From Lenisia limosa (lineage: Eukaryota > Breviatea): a DNA stretch of 64,000 bases. This document shows, one piece after another, positions 40,794 to 52,000 of the stretch. Position numbers and translations under genes: made by a program. Location of the stretch: positions 1 through 64,000 of the forward strand of contig LPNZ01008880.1 in assembly GCA_001655205.1 (NCBI GenBank). Direction: 5' to 3'. The notes beneath the pieces were generated by a model. It saw only the letters and a list, made by a program, of their open reading frames with translations. It made no database searches and was not told the DNA's origin. How positions within the stretch are numbered: the stretch's first letter is position 1; every line of letters starts with the position of its first letter.

Positions 40794-40856
40794 TTTTGTC
40801 AATTTGTGACGTCTGGGGGGCCACTGTTTACAACTCCTTAGATTGAGATGACAAAA
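40794..40856 (+). promoter_or_regulatory. SECIS-like stem-loop in the TrxR 3' UTR
   Basis: It lies 145 nt after the TAA. Helix I pairs ttttgtca (40794-40801) with tgacaaaa (40849-40856). The core has GTGA (40806-40809) opposite TGA (40844-40846). Helix II pairs gtctgggggg (40811-40820) with ctccttagat (40834-40843), ten pairs including G-U. The apical loop is 13 nt and starts with CC, 11 nt after the GTGA. That spacing suits eukaryotic SECIS elements, in which AA (rarely CC) sits in the loop. GTGA instead of ATGA is a known variant. No folding program was run. Confidence 0.65.
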
Positions 40857-42250
40857 CCATGTTTCGTGTTTACCCTCTTCAAATGTATAATTATGGATTT
40901 TCAAAAGGGATTTGCGTGAATATGTTACTTTTTGAAAGTGTTAAAATGCCGCTATTTTCTATGAGAAACGATATAAGTAACATACCGTTGAAGAGAGGTG
41001 CCGAGGTTCGGAGGCTACGCAATCCTAAGAAGGTCAAACAAAATGTTTTTTATTATAACATTTCAATACTAGATGCATTAAGCTCCTTTTGCACAAAGCT
41101 ATTTTTGGGGTGTTTTGGAGCTAAATACAAGCGTACTATATTTGCTTTGTAGAAAGAGATAAAGAGAGGCAAAAGTCTCTTAGTTGAAAAGAAAAACAGC
41201 ATTTAGCTCAATCCACCTCCCGAGCAGGATCAGAGTATAAAAATAGTATTCAGCTATATTTTGCTGAGTATAAAATGAGCTGCTGAGTAGAAACGTTACG
41301 GGCTCCAGGTATCCTTAGATCGCAAAGAACTTGCATGAAAGTGACGTATATTGCTTGAAATCAACTACACAAATCTCTGAAATACGTGAGATTTGAGACA
41401 TCCAAAATGCAAGTAGCTTTGCTGACAAGAGGGAAAAGTTGTTTGACAATTTTAATATGTAAAGTTACTTTGAAACACCATCATATAGAAGCACCACGCT
41501 GAAAAACAGAGGCCCGATGAAAGCTTATTATTTCATCAGACAATGAGTCTGAAGAGCACTACCCTCCACATTTCTTTAACTTGAAGTACTGCTACCTAAT
41601 CAGCATAGGTAGCGTTCATAATCAGATTTTGTATCCGGCCCTATCTGTCACCTAGAACTTACCATAACTGAATTTTTATGAACCAATTAGGGAGTTGACA
41701 CGTTTACTTCTGTATTTATTGTTTCTTACAGCATCATGCAATAAATACCAACAACTATGTGTAAAGAGGGTATTAGAGACCGAATATTCTTTGTCAACAA
41801 TGACGTATCATATTCTCTTTTTTCAAAATCCAAAATATTTGTCAAAACAAGCAAGAACCAATTCCTACCATCAATCACATAATACGGATTTGAAAAAATT
41901 ATGGTTCCTCTTACCAAGAGTTGCGGGACGAAAAGTAAAGCCACAATGTGGAATTCCTGTTTTGTCATTAGTGGAGTGGAAAATAAGAAACTTCAAATTC
42001 TTTTGAATCTTTCAAATCCAAATGTTTAACTATGCAAAACCTTAAACCAGCATACGCAAAGCTTGCCTCAGCAGTAACATTTGATGTTAGATGGGAGAAA
42101 TTGCTTGTTTGGGTATTGTTTAGTCAACCCTATCTTGAGTCATAAATAAGTTGTACCAGTGTATTTACAACTCTCTTGATAACATTCAGCAGCAGATTAC
42201 TCCTTGAAGCACTCAGTTACTCAGATACAGCTCAGTTACATAGTTATATA
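40857..42250. other. Intergenic AT-rich region between TrxR and HydF
   Basis: About 1.4 kb. Open frames at 40859-41152 and 41695-42006 have no recognisable protein features and an AT-rich composition like non-coding DNA. It presumably contains the HydF promoter. Confidence 0.45.
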
Positions 42251-42710
42251 ATGGCTCTCCGTCTGATTAGCTCGAGAGTGAGCCAACTAGTTCGACCATG
42301 TGTCAGAGTGAGTATTGCAGCTTCACATCTGGTGTATTTATGTCATTTAGGCGTTTTCTACAATGACTAATGATAAACCATTGATCAGAACAAACATTGG
42401 AATTTTTGGTTGGGTTTAATTTCGTTGCTTGCCTCTTCTTACCCCCTGCAGGTGCAATGAATGTTGGAAAATCAACTTTAATGAATGCCCTCACACAACA
42501 AGTATGAACTGCATCTTGGATGCTGTTGATCCCTTCATCATTCGAATACACACATTCCTGGCCTGATACACAAGGGGTGAATCTTTTTTTATGACCCTCT
42601 CTCTTCAAGCAGTGTATTATCTTATTTATTACAGGAAACTTCCATTGTTGATAGTACTCCTGGAACAACTGCAGATGCAAAAATTGCTTTCATGGGTAAC
42701 CGACTTTTTT

Positions 42711-42741
<31 letters not shown>

Positions 42742-45390
42742 CTTTCAAGAACTCCATGAAGTTGGTCCAACCAAACTTTTCGACACTCCTGGCATTGATG
42801 AGACCGGATTACTTGGCGATAAGAAGAGAACTAAGGTTGGCAAGTCACTTCCAAGTGACGCTAACACTTCAGGTATCAGGAATCATGCAGGAGACTGACG
42901 TCTCTGTCATTGTCGTAGATCCCTACAGGTATGCGTTGGGTGGTGAAAGCCTCATTATAATAGTGAGAGAACCATTGTTGCCGCTGAGGGACTCCTTGAA
43001 GAAGCTCGCAAGGTCATGAAGGCGGTGGGTGGGAATTTTTTTGCAAAGGGTTGTCAGCAGAGTTATTTGTTAACGAACTTTCGATAGGATATCCTTTAAC
43101 GTAGTGTTTATTGACTACTCATTTCACCTTTATTGTACCATTTCCACATATTTATCCGATTATACATGTTTGCACCTCACCCCACAGGCTCCCGAAAAGA
43201 AAACTTACATGGTCTACAATCTGATTGACAAATCAGTCAAGTCCTGGGAGTCTGACTACCAAAGGTTTGTAATGCGGGAGTTCTCACCACTTAGATACAA
43301 CATTTCTGTAAACGAAATTCTGGATGGGCTTGAAGAGCGTTTTGGCTTTACCGAGGTTTGAGGGTTCTCTGATTTGGCAGTGTGCATGGGTAAAGATGAC
43401 CGTTTAGACCGACAGTCTTCCTTCTTTGACTGTGAATATGGCTTCTGGTGAGGCTCCTTCACGCATTACTGAGTTTATCTCTACCAATGTAAGCAACCTT
43501 TGCAATAAAAATACGGCGACGTATGGTGTAAGCTACTATTTTGTTGAACAATTCACTGAATGTCAGGATCAATGCCCCCCCCCCTCCCTCATGTTCCCAA
43601 ATGCTATTTCTGGGTTTTTTATTGTTACTACCCCATCCCGCACGTCCTTACGCATCAGACAAAGCGACATGTTGCAAACGTTCAGCTTCTCCCAGGCATG
43701 CTTTCTGAAGAGGTACAGTCATAGCCTTTGTCTCATTCTGTTAGGACAAGGACGGGATTGTTTTGCTGAATATTCCGATGGACGGTGAGACTCCTTCTGG
43801 TCGTCTTCTCAGACCTCAGGTAGGCCCATATACAGGATTTGTTTTTACTCTTTAGTCTATTTCTCTTGAAGCCCTTCTTAGAAACTTTGGTAGGTTACTG
43901 TCCTTTAATGCGCATGCCTATGAACATGGTGGCTGAGGCTCATTCAATAGTCACCACAGTTGCCTACCGTATGGACCTCGGAGCCGGCAGATCAAGCGAT
44001 CTTGATGCGAAACTGAGAGAGGAGGTTTGCTTGCTATGTACGAGATGAAAAATTGTAGTGACACCTAATTTGTTGATATACCATTGGTTGATATACCGGC
44101 ACCAGTGTTTTGACAGAAATGTTCCTTAGCCTCTCTTTTACCTAAATTGGATTCTTCCAATCCATTGTTATTGAATACATAGGAACGCTGGCGTAACACC
44201 ATTGACTCCCTTGGTGACCGTCTTCGTCTTGTTATCACCGACAGGTTGGCTAACTTGCTTATTGCTCTGACTGTCAGCCAAGCCATGGACTGTGTTGCCC
44301 CCTGGACAATGGCCGACAACACTCCCACTGCGCCCATTACTACGTTCTCCATCATGATGGTATGCAATAGTGATATTAATTTACTGCGTAGATCAATTAT
44401 TTGACCGGTGGCCGCCTCACCAATTTCATTGAAGGACTCCGCAAGTTCGACAACCTTAAGGTGTGGATGGGGGAGGGGGGGGGGGGNNNNNNNNNNNNNN
44501 NNNNNNNNNNNNNNNNNNNNNNNNNNNNNNNNNNNNNNNNNNNNNNNNNNNNNNNNNNNNNNNNNNNNNNNNNNNNNNTTTCAAATTTTTACAAAAATCA
44601 TTCATTTTTAGTAAAAAGCAGAAAAAGATGACATTACTGACAGTATATTAGAGTATCCGCAAATAGTTGGTTTGTCACCCTCATTTGGGATGAAGATATT
44701 AGGTAGACCTCTCTGGAGACGAGATGTCAGGTTTACTGTATAGGATGGAGATCGAGTACTCATCTGCGAGGCCTGTAACCATGACCGTATTATTGATGAC
44801 ATTGGAACTGACCAGGTGAGCGATAGGCTCGAGGTTATCCTATTTCTCGAGATCACTGAACAGGGTCCTTATTCATGCAGATTCCCAAGAAGATCACTGA
44901 ACGCTTCGGTGATGGCGTTGGTTACGACTGGGCGTTCGGCCGCGAATACCAAAGCAAGGTCCGTCTTGGTACCGAACACAACTACCGCAGCATGCATACT
45001 GCTTTCCACTGATGTTGAACAGGATATGAATGACTACGATCTTGTGATCCATTGTGGCGGCTGCATGATTGATCAGCAGAAGATGACTGCTCGTCTTGCA
45101 GATATTGAGGTAAGTCACTTGCCTCATATGGCCATTCTCATTTATGTAGTCCACCGGAGTTCCCATCACCAACTACGGACTTGTCCTCTCTCTCTTCCAA
45201 GTGGGAATTGTGATATTGGCTAGTTTCTCTCCAATATTATCAAACCTCTTTCAAAGATTGGTGTTTTGATGGTGTAGGATTGATACTAGCTTTGTTTACT
45301 ACACATTCCTGTCTGTTATTTATTACCCCACAGAGCCCCCAGGCCCTTAACCGTGTTCTCGCCCCCTGGGGACTTTCGGCTAAGTTTTAG
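42251..45390 (+). CDS. HydF: [FeFe]-hydrogenase maturation GTPase HydF, with organelle presequence
   Basis: HydF is the scaffold on which the hydrogenase H-cluster subsite is built before transfer to the hydrogenase. The first exon gives MALRLISSRVSQLVRPCVR, spliced to AFSTMTNDKPLIRTNIGIFG: an Arg/Ser-rich, acid-free leader typical of import into mitochondria or hydrogenosomes. The GTPase domain has Walker A AMNVGKSTLMNALTQQ, DSTPGTTAD and LFDTPGIDETGLLGDKK. The middle domain includes DRLRLVITDSQAMDC, ITTFSIMM and GRLTNFIEGLRKFDN. The C-terminal Fe-S domain has VLICEACNHD with DDIGTDQIPKKI, and LVIHCGGCMIDQQKM with GVPITNYGLVLSLFQ, so the CxH and HCxxC cluster ligands are present. It ends LNRVLAPWGLSAKF with TAG. 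The gap 44487-44578 falls at an exon edge. The last exon is duplicated downstream. Confidence 0.94.
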
Positions 45391-45632
45391 GTATATCATG
45401 TTTCCTTTTCTTATATATTATGAGGGTTTTTCGCCACTATTATAATATCAACACCAGTATTTATTACCCCACAGAGCCCCCAGGCCCTTAACCGTGTTCT
45501 CGCCCCCTGGGGACTTTCGGCTAAGTTTTAGGTATATCATGTTTCCTTTCTTATATATTTCTTGAATTCATTATTCGTGACCATCAGACCAAGTATGAGG
45601 GTTTTTCGCCACTATTATAATATCGACACCAG
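45317..45632 (+). repeat. Tandem duplication of the HydF last exon
   Basis: The segment 45317-45457, containing intron end, last exon, TAG and 3' flank, is repeated at 45458-45632 with an offset of 141 bp. The exon and its acceptor are identical in both. The second copy has about 34 extra bases before atgagggtttttcgcc, and one a/g difference follows. Both copies could serve as the terminal exon and encode the same residues. Confidence 0.9.
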
Positions 45633-45682
45633 TTCAACAAAATATCTACATAAAATACATAATATCAAGTCAAACATACAGT

Positions 45683-46666
45683 CTAGTCCTCGGACTTGGG
45701 AGGCTCTTCTTCGTCCCCCTTGTTTGCCTCAAGGGCTTTGGGAGCTTCAGAAGATGGGAAGAATTCATCAAATCTAAATGATTAAAAAGGAAGTACCCAC
45801 GCGAAACACAGAGAACAGAACATCCATCAGCAAACCTTGACATGAAGGAATCCCTCTCCGCACCGTCCTCAATACCGGACCAGATCTCCTCTTCAGATGA
45901 CTCGTCACTTCCGTCCTAAAATATCACAACCGCTTATAACAAAAAGAGAATGTACTGAATAACAGTAATTCACCGACCTTATGGGAGCGGACTCTTTTTA
46001 ATGACACGTCACCAATGGCTCGGATTTCTTCGTCAGTTTTTAATCCTAAAAAGGTCAACACGGGATGTTACAAGCGCTTAGTGCCAGAAATGCAAGTTTC
46101 AATATTACAATCCACAGCCAATCACCTGTGTCGCTGTTGTAGGATGACATAACACTATGAACCACATCACCCTTGCGAGAAATGTGTCGCCTGGATGAAG
46201 CAACATGAGACTACATGATGAGAAGAGATCAAGATCACACATATATTTAGCCAATAAGTCACAAATATAACCGACCTTAGTCACTGGCTTGGGGGAACGG
46301 GGGGATGTAGGGCGAGAATGATGCTCCTTCTGGGAAGTGAACCATGAAAATGGCAAAATAAAAACCAGTTAAAACCACTTTACTTACCTTCTTAGCAGGC
46401 TTTTGTTTGATTGTCTTCGGCTCATCTTCACGGTCATCCTCATCACGGTTCCAGACAAAGCCGAGAAGTCCGTCAACCGTCATGTCTTCAAGGTCGGCAA
46501 AGAAAGCTGGGTGTCGGCGGTAACGGTTGCGCCTGGCCCGCGGATAATAGAACAAGGGATCATCTTCAAGCAAGTCAGTCATGGAAAAGGGGTCCATGAA
46601 GGATCTTCTGGGGGCGAAGAAAGATCTTCTTGGGGAGCAGTTGTAGTGGGGGATGAAAGACAACAT
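45683..46666 (-). CDS. Myeloid leukemia factor (MLF)-like protein, tentative
   Basis: Six or so exons give a charged protein of about 230 residues. The N-terminus has SFMDPFSMTDLLEDDPLFYY and RARRNRYRRHPAFFADLEDM. The middle, read across short introns, gives SHVASSRRHISRKGDVVHSV, MSSYNSDTG and LKTDEEIRAIGDVSLKRVR. The C-terminus is acidic: SDESSEEEIWSGIEDGAERD, SFMSRFDEFFPSSEAPKALE and a final EEEPPKSED with TAG. The order DPF motif, then a Ser/Tyr strand segment, then an IGD-x-R-like segment, then an acidic region containing FDEFF recalls the MLF family, which is widespread in protists. The similarity is weak and read by eye, so a plain acidic hypothetical protein is the alternative. It converges on HydF. 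Confidence 0.5.
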
Positions 46667-47051
46667 TGTTGTTGTTAAGCGGTGGAAAGACTTGAATTAG
46701 GATTGCTTGAAACAAAGTTCTTATTACTAGAGATTAACTATGAATTGATAGGAAACTCCCTTCTGCTCACTTTTATAGTTGACTTGTCGCCATGCCCAAG
46801 ATTCACAGAATTGTTCAAAGAATTGGGGCGTGAGATCACAGGGGGGACACACATATTGATCTATTTCTCAATGAAAACTACTTTAGTATTACAATAATAA
46901 CAAAAATAAGGCTAAAAAGAAAGGCAGGTGGCGGCAACTGGGCGGCAAGGCGGAACGGTCGACCAAGGCTAATACTGGTCCAAGCCTATTATATAGAGCA
47001 AACACTTCAATGAAAAAAAGGAAAAAAAGAAGTTGAAGTTGAATAGTGGTT
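46667..47051. other. Divergent intergenic region, MLF-like gene and CCDC22
   Basis: 385 bp with no coding seen; likely a bidirectional promoter region. Confidence 0.45.
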
Positions 47052-50000
47052 ATGGAAGTAGATGAACTCATTACCTCAGCTCTTGGCGGAATCGGATGGT
47101 TTGTGATGATTCCCTCTTGCTTATTTCTTCAGCTCCTTGCCTTCTTCAGGAGATATTGGAAGCCTGGATAGCAATGGGCTTGTTCAATGCTGCGGAAAAT
47201 GCTTGAAAGTAATTTTCGACTCCCGCGATGACAGCAGAGGTGGGCAGTCTCTTTCTTCGGTTTCTCTTTCTTAAATAATTTATCTGCGCCTTTTTTAAAC
47301 ATTAAACACTGAAATGGAATAATTTAATGGAACCTTTCAGACTTCCCCACGTCCCTTCCCTCCTCCACTGCCGCCAAGTTCAGGGTTGGAACCACCCTTG
47401 CCAAGGGTGTTGAGGTGAGGGGTACAACGAGCCAACTCAACTGGAAACATTAAAAAAATATATATCGGTTATTGTTCCTTCAATGTATCCCTTGATAAAA
47501 TGTCCCGTAAATATTTACAATCCTAGGAGCTTGGATTTAGTGACCCAATTGGATACAATGCCTTCCTCTACCCCAGCGCTTCTGATACCAAAAAGGTGAG
47601 GGGTTTGCAAATAGCTGCATTTAATAAATGGAAAATAAATCTTCTACTGGGCTGTTTGTTTACACGTGGTTCGTGTAATAGCTCTTCACTGTATGATTTG
47701 CAAATACATTTTTCAGCTCAACTCATCACAAAACAGCTTCTATCCTTTTTGGTTGAGCAGCTTCCCCGCGAAGACAGCGACGACAAGGCTTTTGGAGGTA
47801 TTTCTCTGGCCTTATAGATAATTTAGAGAAGTGTGTTGTTGTTTAAACGATTTTTGTAATAGGAAGTATACCCCCAAACATCACTACCACACACATCCGT
47901 TTTCACTTTTATCAAATCACCTTTCTCTCAAACACATCAAAATACTAACATCTTCAGGTGGTGCCGTGATATCTCAGGGATTACGTGACACTGTCATTTC
48001 CATGTTGAACAAGACCAAACAGGTAGGCCTTTTTGTTTGTCTTATGTTGGCTCTTCTGTTTGTGTTGTATTGGGTCATGGGTAGTGTTTGTTTACCAAAT
48101 ATCTCAATGTACGATGATGTGTTAATCCAATATAACTGATATTTAAGCATTTGAAATCATCTATTCTGTTTTGAGTGACACTTCATTGCTAGCAGTATCC
48201 ATTCTGCTAACAGACACAGGGAATGCGGGCTAAGGTCAAGCCTGAAGTGGATATGAACTTCAATAAGCCCTACAGCCCCGTACGTCTGCTGATCCCTCGC
48301 CCTGGACCATACGTCTCAAAAAGTTGGCCGCTGGGCTGGATTGGGGTGTTTGTTTCTCAGGCAATAATGGGATATAACCACATTTTCTGACACACCAGTT
48401 GATAAGAAGTTTCAAGAAACACACTTAACAACAGTGTCCGTTCAAGCTGGACCCAACCTTCTTGCCAGTCTTTTGGAGTATAATGACGTAGGTTCATCCC
48501 TCACTCGATCTCCCGTTTTTTTTTTGCGTTACACAATGGGGTTCTCTGTGTGTATATAATACATTGTTTCCAGTTTTTCTATNNNNNNNNNNNNNNNNNN
48601 NNNNNNNNNNNNNNNNNNNNNNNNNNNNNNNNNNNNNNNNNNNNNNNNNNNNNNNNNNNNNNNNNNNNNNNNNNNNNNNNNNNNNNNNNNNNNNNNNNNN
48701 NNNNNNNNNNNNNNNNNNNNNNNNGAAGAGTTCTACATCAAACACCAAAACAAGGTTGGATATTGCCCTTGAAACTGTTCTTTCAGCTGTTTTTCTTTCC
48801 TCTGGCTTTACAGTCCTCCAGGATCGAGCTGATGCTATGAAGACCATTATGGCCGCCGCCCGTGCCGCCCCCCTCAAAAAGGCTGTTCTTGACAATGATG
48901 AACCATCAAGTGAGCCGCAAAGTCTAGTTATCTGGATAAAGCCTCTTGGTCTTTTCGGACCCGAAGGAGCAGACACGTTTCACACATCACTCATGAACGC
49001 AGACGCCCCCCTCTCTAAGCTTGAGATGGAGGCCGAATTTGCCAAGGACAAGCCTGAGACCCTTGGACCTGTCCAGACCAAGCCCGTTGACGAGGATGAA
49101 GAAGATGAGAAGGTCTGTTCATTTGATCCAATTTGATTTACCTCTCAGGTTGATGAAGAGACCCGCAGAGCAGAAGAGATCGCAGCTCTTGATGCTCAGG
49201 TTGACAAATTGGCTGATCTCCTGGCTAAGCTCCAGCGCGAAACCGAGGAATGCAGTCGCGCCTCGCGCCAAGTATTTTGGGCCTTTTGTCACTGGGTGAA
49301 GTATTGGTTTCTTTCTTTAAATATTTTATTATCATTTTGTTATTATGTATTCAGGCCGAAGCAACCCTTGCTGAAGTGGAAGCACAGATACCTGATATGG
49401 AAGTTGAGTATAAGGTAGGCTCATGCTCCTATTTGTTCTTTACCCTGGTGTAACTAGGCTCTGTATTCAGCTCTCTCGATTCCTATCCATATTAACGCGT
49501 CATTCTTAATATTCTAGGCCAAGAAGAAGACTCTTGGACTCCTTGACGATGTCCCGGGAAATACGAAGAAAGTCGGTCTGGGTTGATGGTGTTTGGCAAA
49601 TCAATGCGATATCAACTAATGCTTGCACGTCTGATGTTTTCAAAATGCCCCAATTACAAGGTACAAATCCCAACTTTCAGTTGACAAAGCTTGGTCAAGA
49701 AGCCGCCCTGTCGCTGCAGGAGCGAGTTGAGCAATGGGAGACTGAACGGACTGCCCTTGTGGATCAGCATAGAACAGCGAAGAAGAACTCTGAGAAGAGA
49801 AGGGTGGGTTGGTGGGCGAAGAAGAACTCTGGGAAGAGAAGGGTGGGTTGGTGGGCGAAGAAGAACTCTGGGAAGAGAAGCTTGGGTTGGGTGGGTTTTC
49901 CAAGGTCACCCTTTTGCTTCACCACATCGTGTCCTCTTGACTAACACGTGCAGGAAGAACTTCGTATGATGAAGGACAGTGTGAAGACAATCCGACAAGA

Positions 50001-51176
50001 CGCCCGCGATGCCGAGGCTGAAGCCGCGGCCGCCAATGACACAATCGAACACCTCAAAAATGAGTCGAAGAAAATCTCAAAGGTGGCTGGGTTGGTTTTT
50101 GGTCACACTGCAGGATATTGCCAGGTTTTTTTTAGCTTGCCCCACTGTTCGAGATTACTGTTCAATCTGATGCTTTAGGATGTCAGCCGCTCAAGCTACA
50201 CTAAAAGAATTATGGACATCATTAAACAGATCAGAAAGCAGAAACTCGATATTGAGAAGGTAGCTTTTGTTTACCTCGCCTTTGTCTGACCACCCATACC
50301 GTTTTCCTCACCTTGACTCTGTAGATTTTGGCGGACACGAGAACAGTCAACCGCGAGCTGAACGAAGCGACTGCAGCTTTGACCGCCACTTATGGAGATG
50401 TGGAAGAGGTGGGGGGGGGGGGGCTNNNNNNNNNNNNNNNNNNNNNNNNNNNNNNNNNNNNNNNNNNNNNNNNNNNNNNNNNNNNNNNNNNNNNNNNNNN
50501 NNNNNNNNNNNNNNNNNGGTAGTGTACCAGTCATGCACCCCTGTTTCAGTTAACACGGAGCCCTGTTGTTGAACATAGTTCACCGTTCTAGGAAGTCTTC
50601 AAGGTCACCAAGCTGAAGTCCAAGGCCGGCAACATGGCCAAAGAGGCATACCAGACCATTGTCAGTCTTCATGGCGTCTTCGACCAACTTAACAATGTGG
50701 GTGTTCATCCTTTGGCATTCCAAATCAATGTTACTGAATTGCCCTTATACTGCCGTTACAATGCAGAGCGTGGTGGAGATTGGCGAAGTGTCGAACACTG
50801 CACGTGACCTTGAGGCAAGAGCAACTCAGCTCGAAACTTCCGGTGGCCGGAAGGATAAGATGCTGAAGAATAGACTGAGTTTTTTTTATTTTTGTTTTTT
50901 TATTTCATAACTGAGGTGTTTTATCAGTAGATTTGATAGCTTGTTTGTATTGTTTCAGCTACAAATGATTACGTTTCCATTTACCCCCATTTAGGTGTGG
51001 CTCTTCAACTCAATCGCATCCAATCGGACTTGAAGAAGATCACACAGGAGAATCAGGCTCTTGAGGGCAAAACGCCCAAGAAGGAGAAGAAAGACAAGAA
51101 GGACGACAAGAAAGAAGAAAAGAAGGAGAAAAAGGAAAAGAAAGAAAAGAAAGAGAAGAAGGAAAAGAAGGAGTAA
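47052..51176 (+). CDS. CCDC22: CCDC22 homologue (Commander/CCC complex)
   Basis: CCDC22 pairs with CCDC93 and COMMD proteins in the Commander complex, which recycles membrane proteins from endosomes. The start gives MEVDELITSALGGIGCSLPS, then LVQCCGKCLKVI, FRVGTTLAKGVE and ELGFSDPIGYNAFLYPSASD, which matches the N-terminal NN-CH (calponin-like) domain closely. Next are FLVEQLPREDSDD and a linker with GPNLLASLLEYND. After the gap 48583-48724 the coiled coil starts: RRAEEIAALDAQVDKLADLL, AEATLAEVEAQIPDMEVEYK and EELRMMKDSVKTIRQDARDA. The family hallmark DVSRSSYTKRIMDIIKQIRK then QKLDIEKILADTRTVNRELN follows. After a second gap come KAGNMAKEAYQTIVSLHGVF and LNRIQSDLKKITQENQALEG. The protein ends in a Lys/Glu-only tail and TAA. 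That basic tail is longer than I expect for the family. Confidence 0.92.
49777..49893 (+). repeat. 39-bp in-frame tandem repeat at a CCDC22 exon/intron edge
   Basis: Three units (offset 39 bp, starts 49777, 49816, 49855) encode AKKNSEKRRVGWW-type repeats if read through. Each unit contains gaagagaagggtggg, so the same possible 5' splice site (ag then ggtggg) is offered up to three times. Confidence 0.8.
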
Positions 51177-51215
51177 GTGGTTTTTATAATGTATTTCAGT
51201 TGAAAAAAAAAGGAT

Positions 51216-51778
51216 TTATTCTACCATACCATACCAATGGGCTAAATGATAACAAGGTAGACATGGCTGGTGTTTTCCGATATTCTCAATGCGAGGGGGG
51301 CGATTCGAGTCGTTGGGAGGCATGGAGGAAGATGGTTGACCGACTAAAGCGTTAATTGAAGCTGGGAACGGGGGGGAACGCTTTAGTGCCCCACACACTA
51401 GTTTATTGACAAATGGAGAAGGACTTGCAATGACCGATGAGCATCGCACGTTCATTTGTTTGAGAACTTCAAAGACAGTCAAGTCGCTTGGTGCAAAAGC
51501 CTTCGAGGGTTACAACGATTGACGAGAGAGAATGTTGACACAATTGAAGTGTAAACCCACCTCCATGACACCATGTCTGCTGATTAAATGGACTTTCAAG
51601 AGCGCGGGCGGAGATGGGAGCTGAAGTAGAAAATATCGTTAAACACTGGCAAAAGTGATTCATAAGAAACAGATGCCGCTTTATGCCCTTAATAAGAGAC
51701 AATAGCAGCATTCAATTCGCTCCAGCAAGGATCCATGATCACCTTGTACTGAGCAGAGACCGGCGGACGTGTCGCCAT
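51216..51778 (-). CDS. Small hypothetical protein, multi-exon
   Basis: The minus-strand ATG at 51778 gives MATRPPVSAQYK, followed by a good donor (gtgatcatgg). Later exons may give APISARALESPFNQQTW and, after an intron ending accctcgaag, AFAPSDLTVFEVLKQMNVRC continuing SSVIASPSPFVNKLVCGALK. The region near 51.2-51.5 kb is long and open with reasonable composition. I cannot identify a family. It is convergent with CCDC22 (stop 51176). The splice pattern is uncertain, and the last 40 residues (from QPSSSMPPND) may be read-through. Confidence 0.35.
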
Positions 51779-52000
51779 ACACGGGATTGTGGACAGAAAT
51801 GTTACGCAGGCTTGCGTGGACTGTCGAAATGTTAGATATCGCAGCGTTAATAGAACCAGGGCCTATGACCTCACTTTTTGCGGCTGTATGTGCGGCGGCG
51901 TGTGAGAAGGAAGGGAAAAGAGTCCACCAGGTCGAGCTGTTGTGAAAAACGGTGGTACTAAGAGGTAAGGTGCATATGAGCGTTCAAATTTCACAATCAC

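Noticed and set aside
40859-41152. 97-codon frame after TrxR
   Set aside because: It overlaps the end of the SECIS-like 3' UTR and looks like non-coding AT-rich sequence.
41695-42006. 103-codon plus-strand frame with a hydrophobic start before HydF
   Set aside because: AT-rich composition, no protein-like conservation, no splice context; probably chance.
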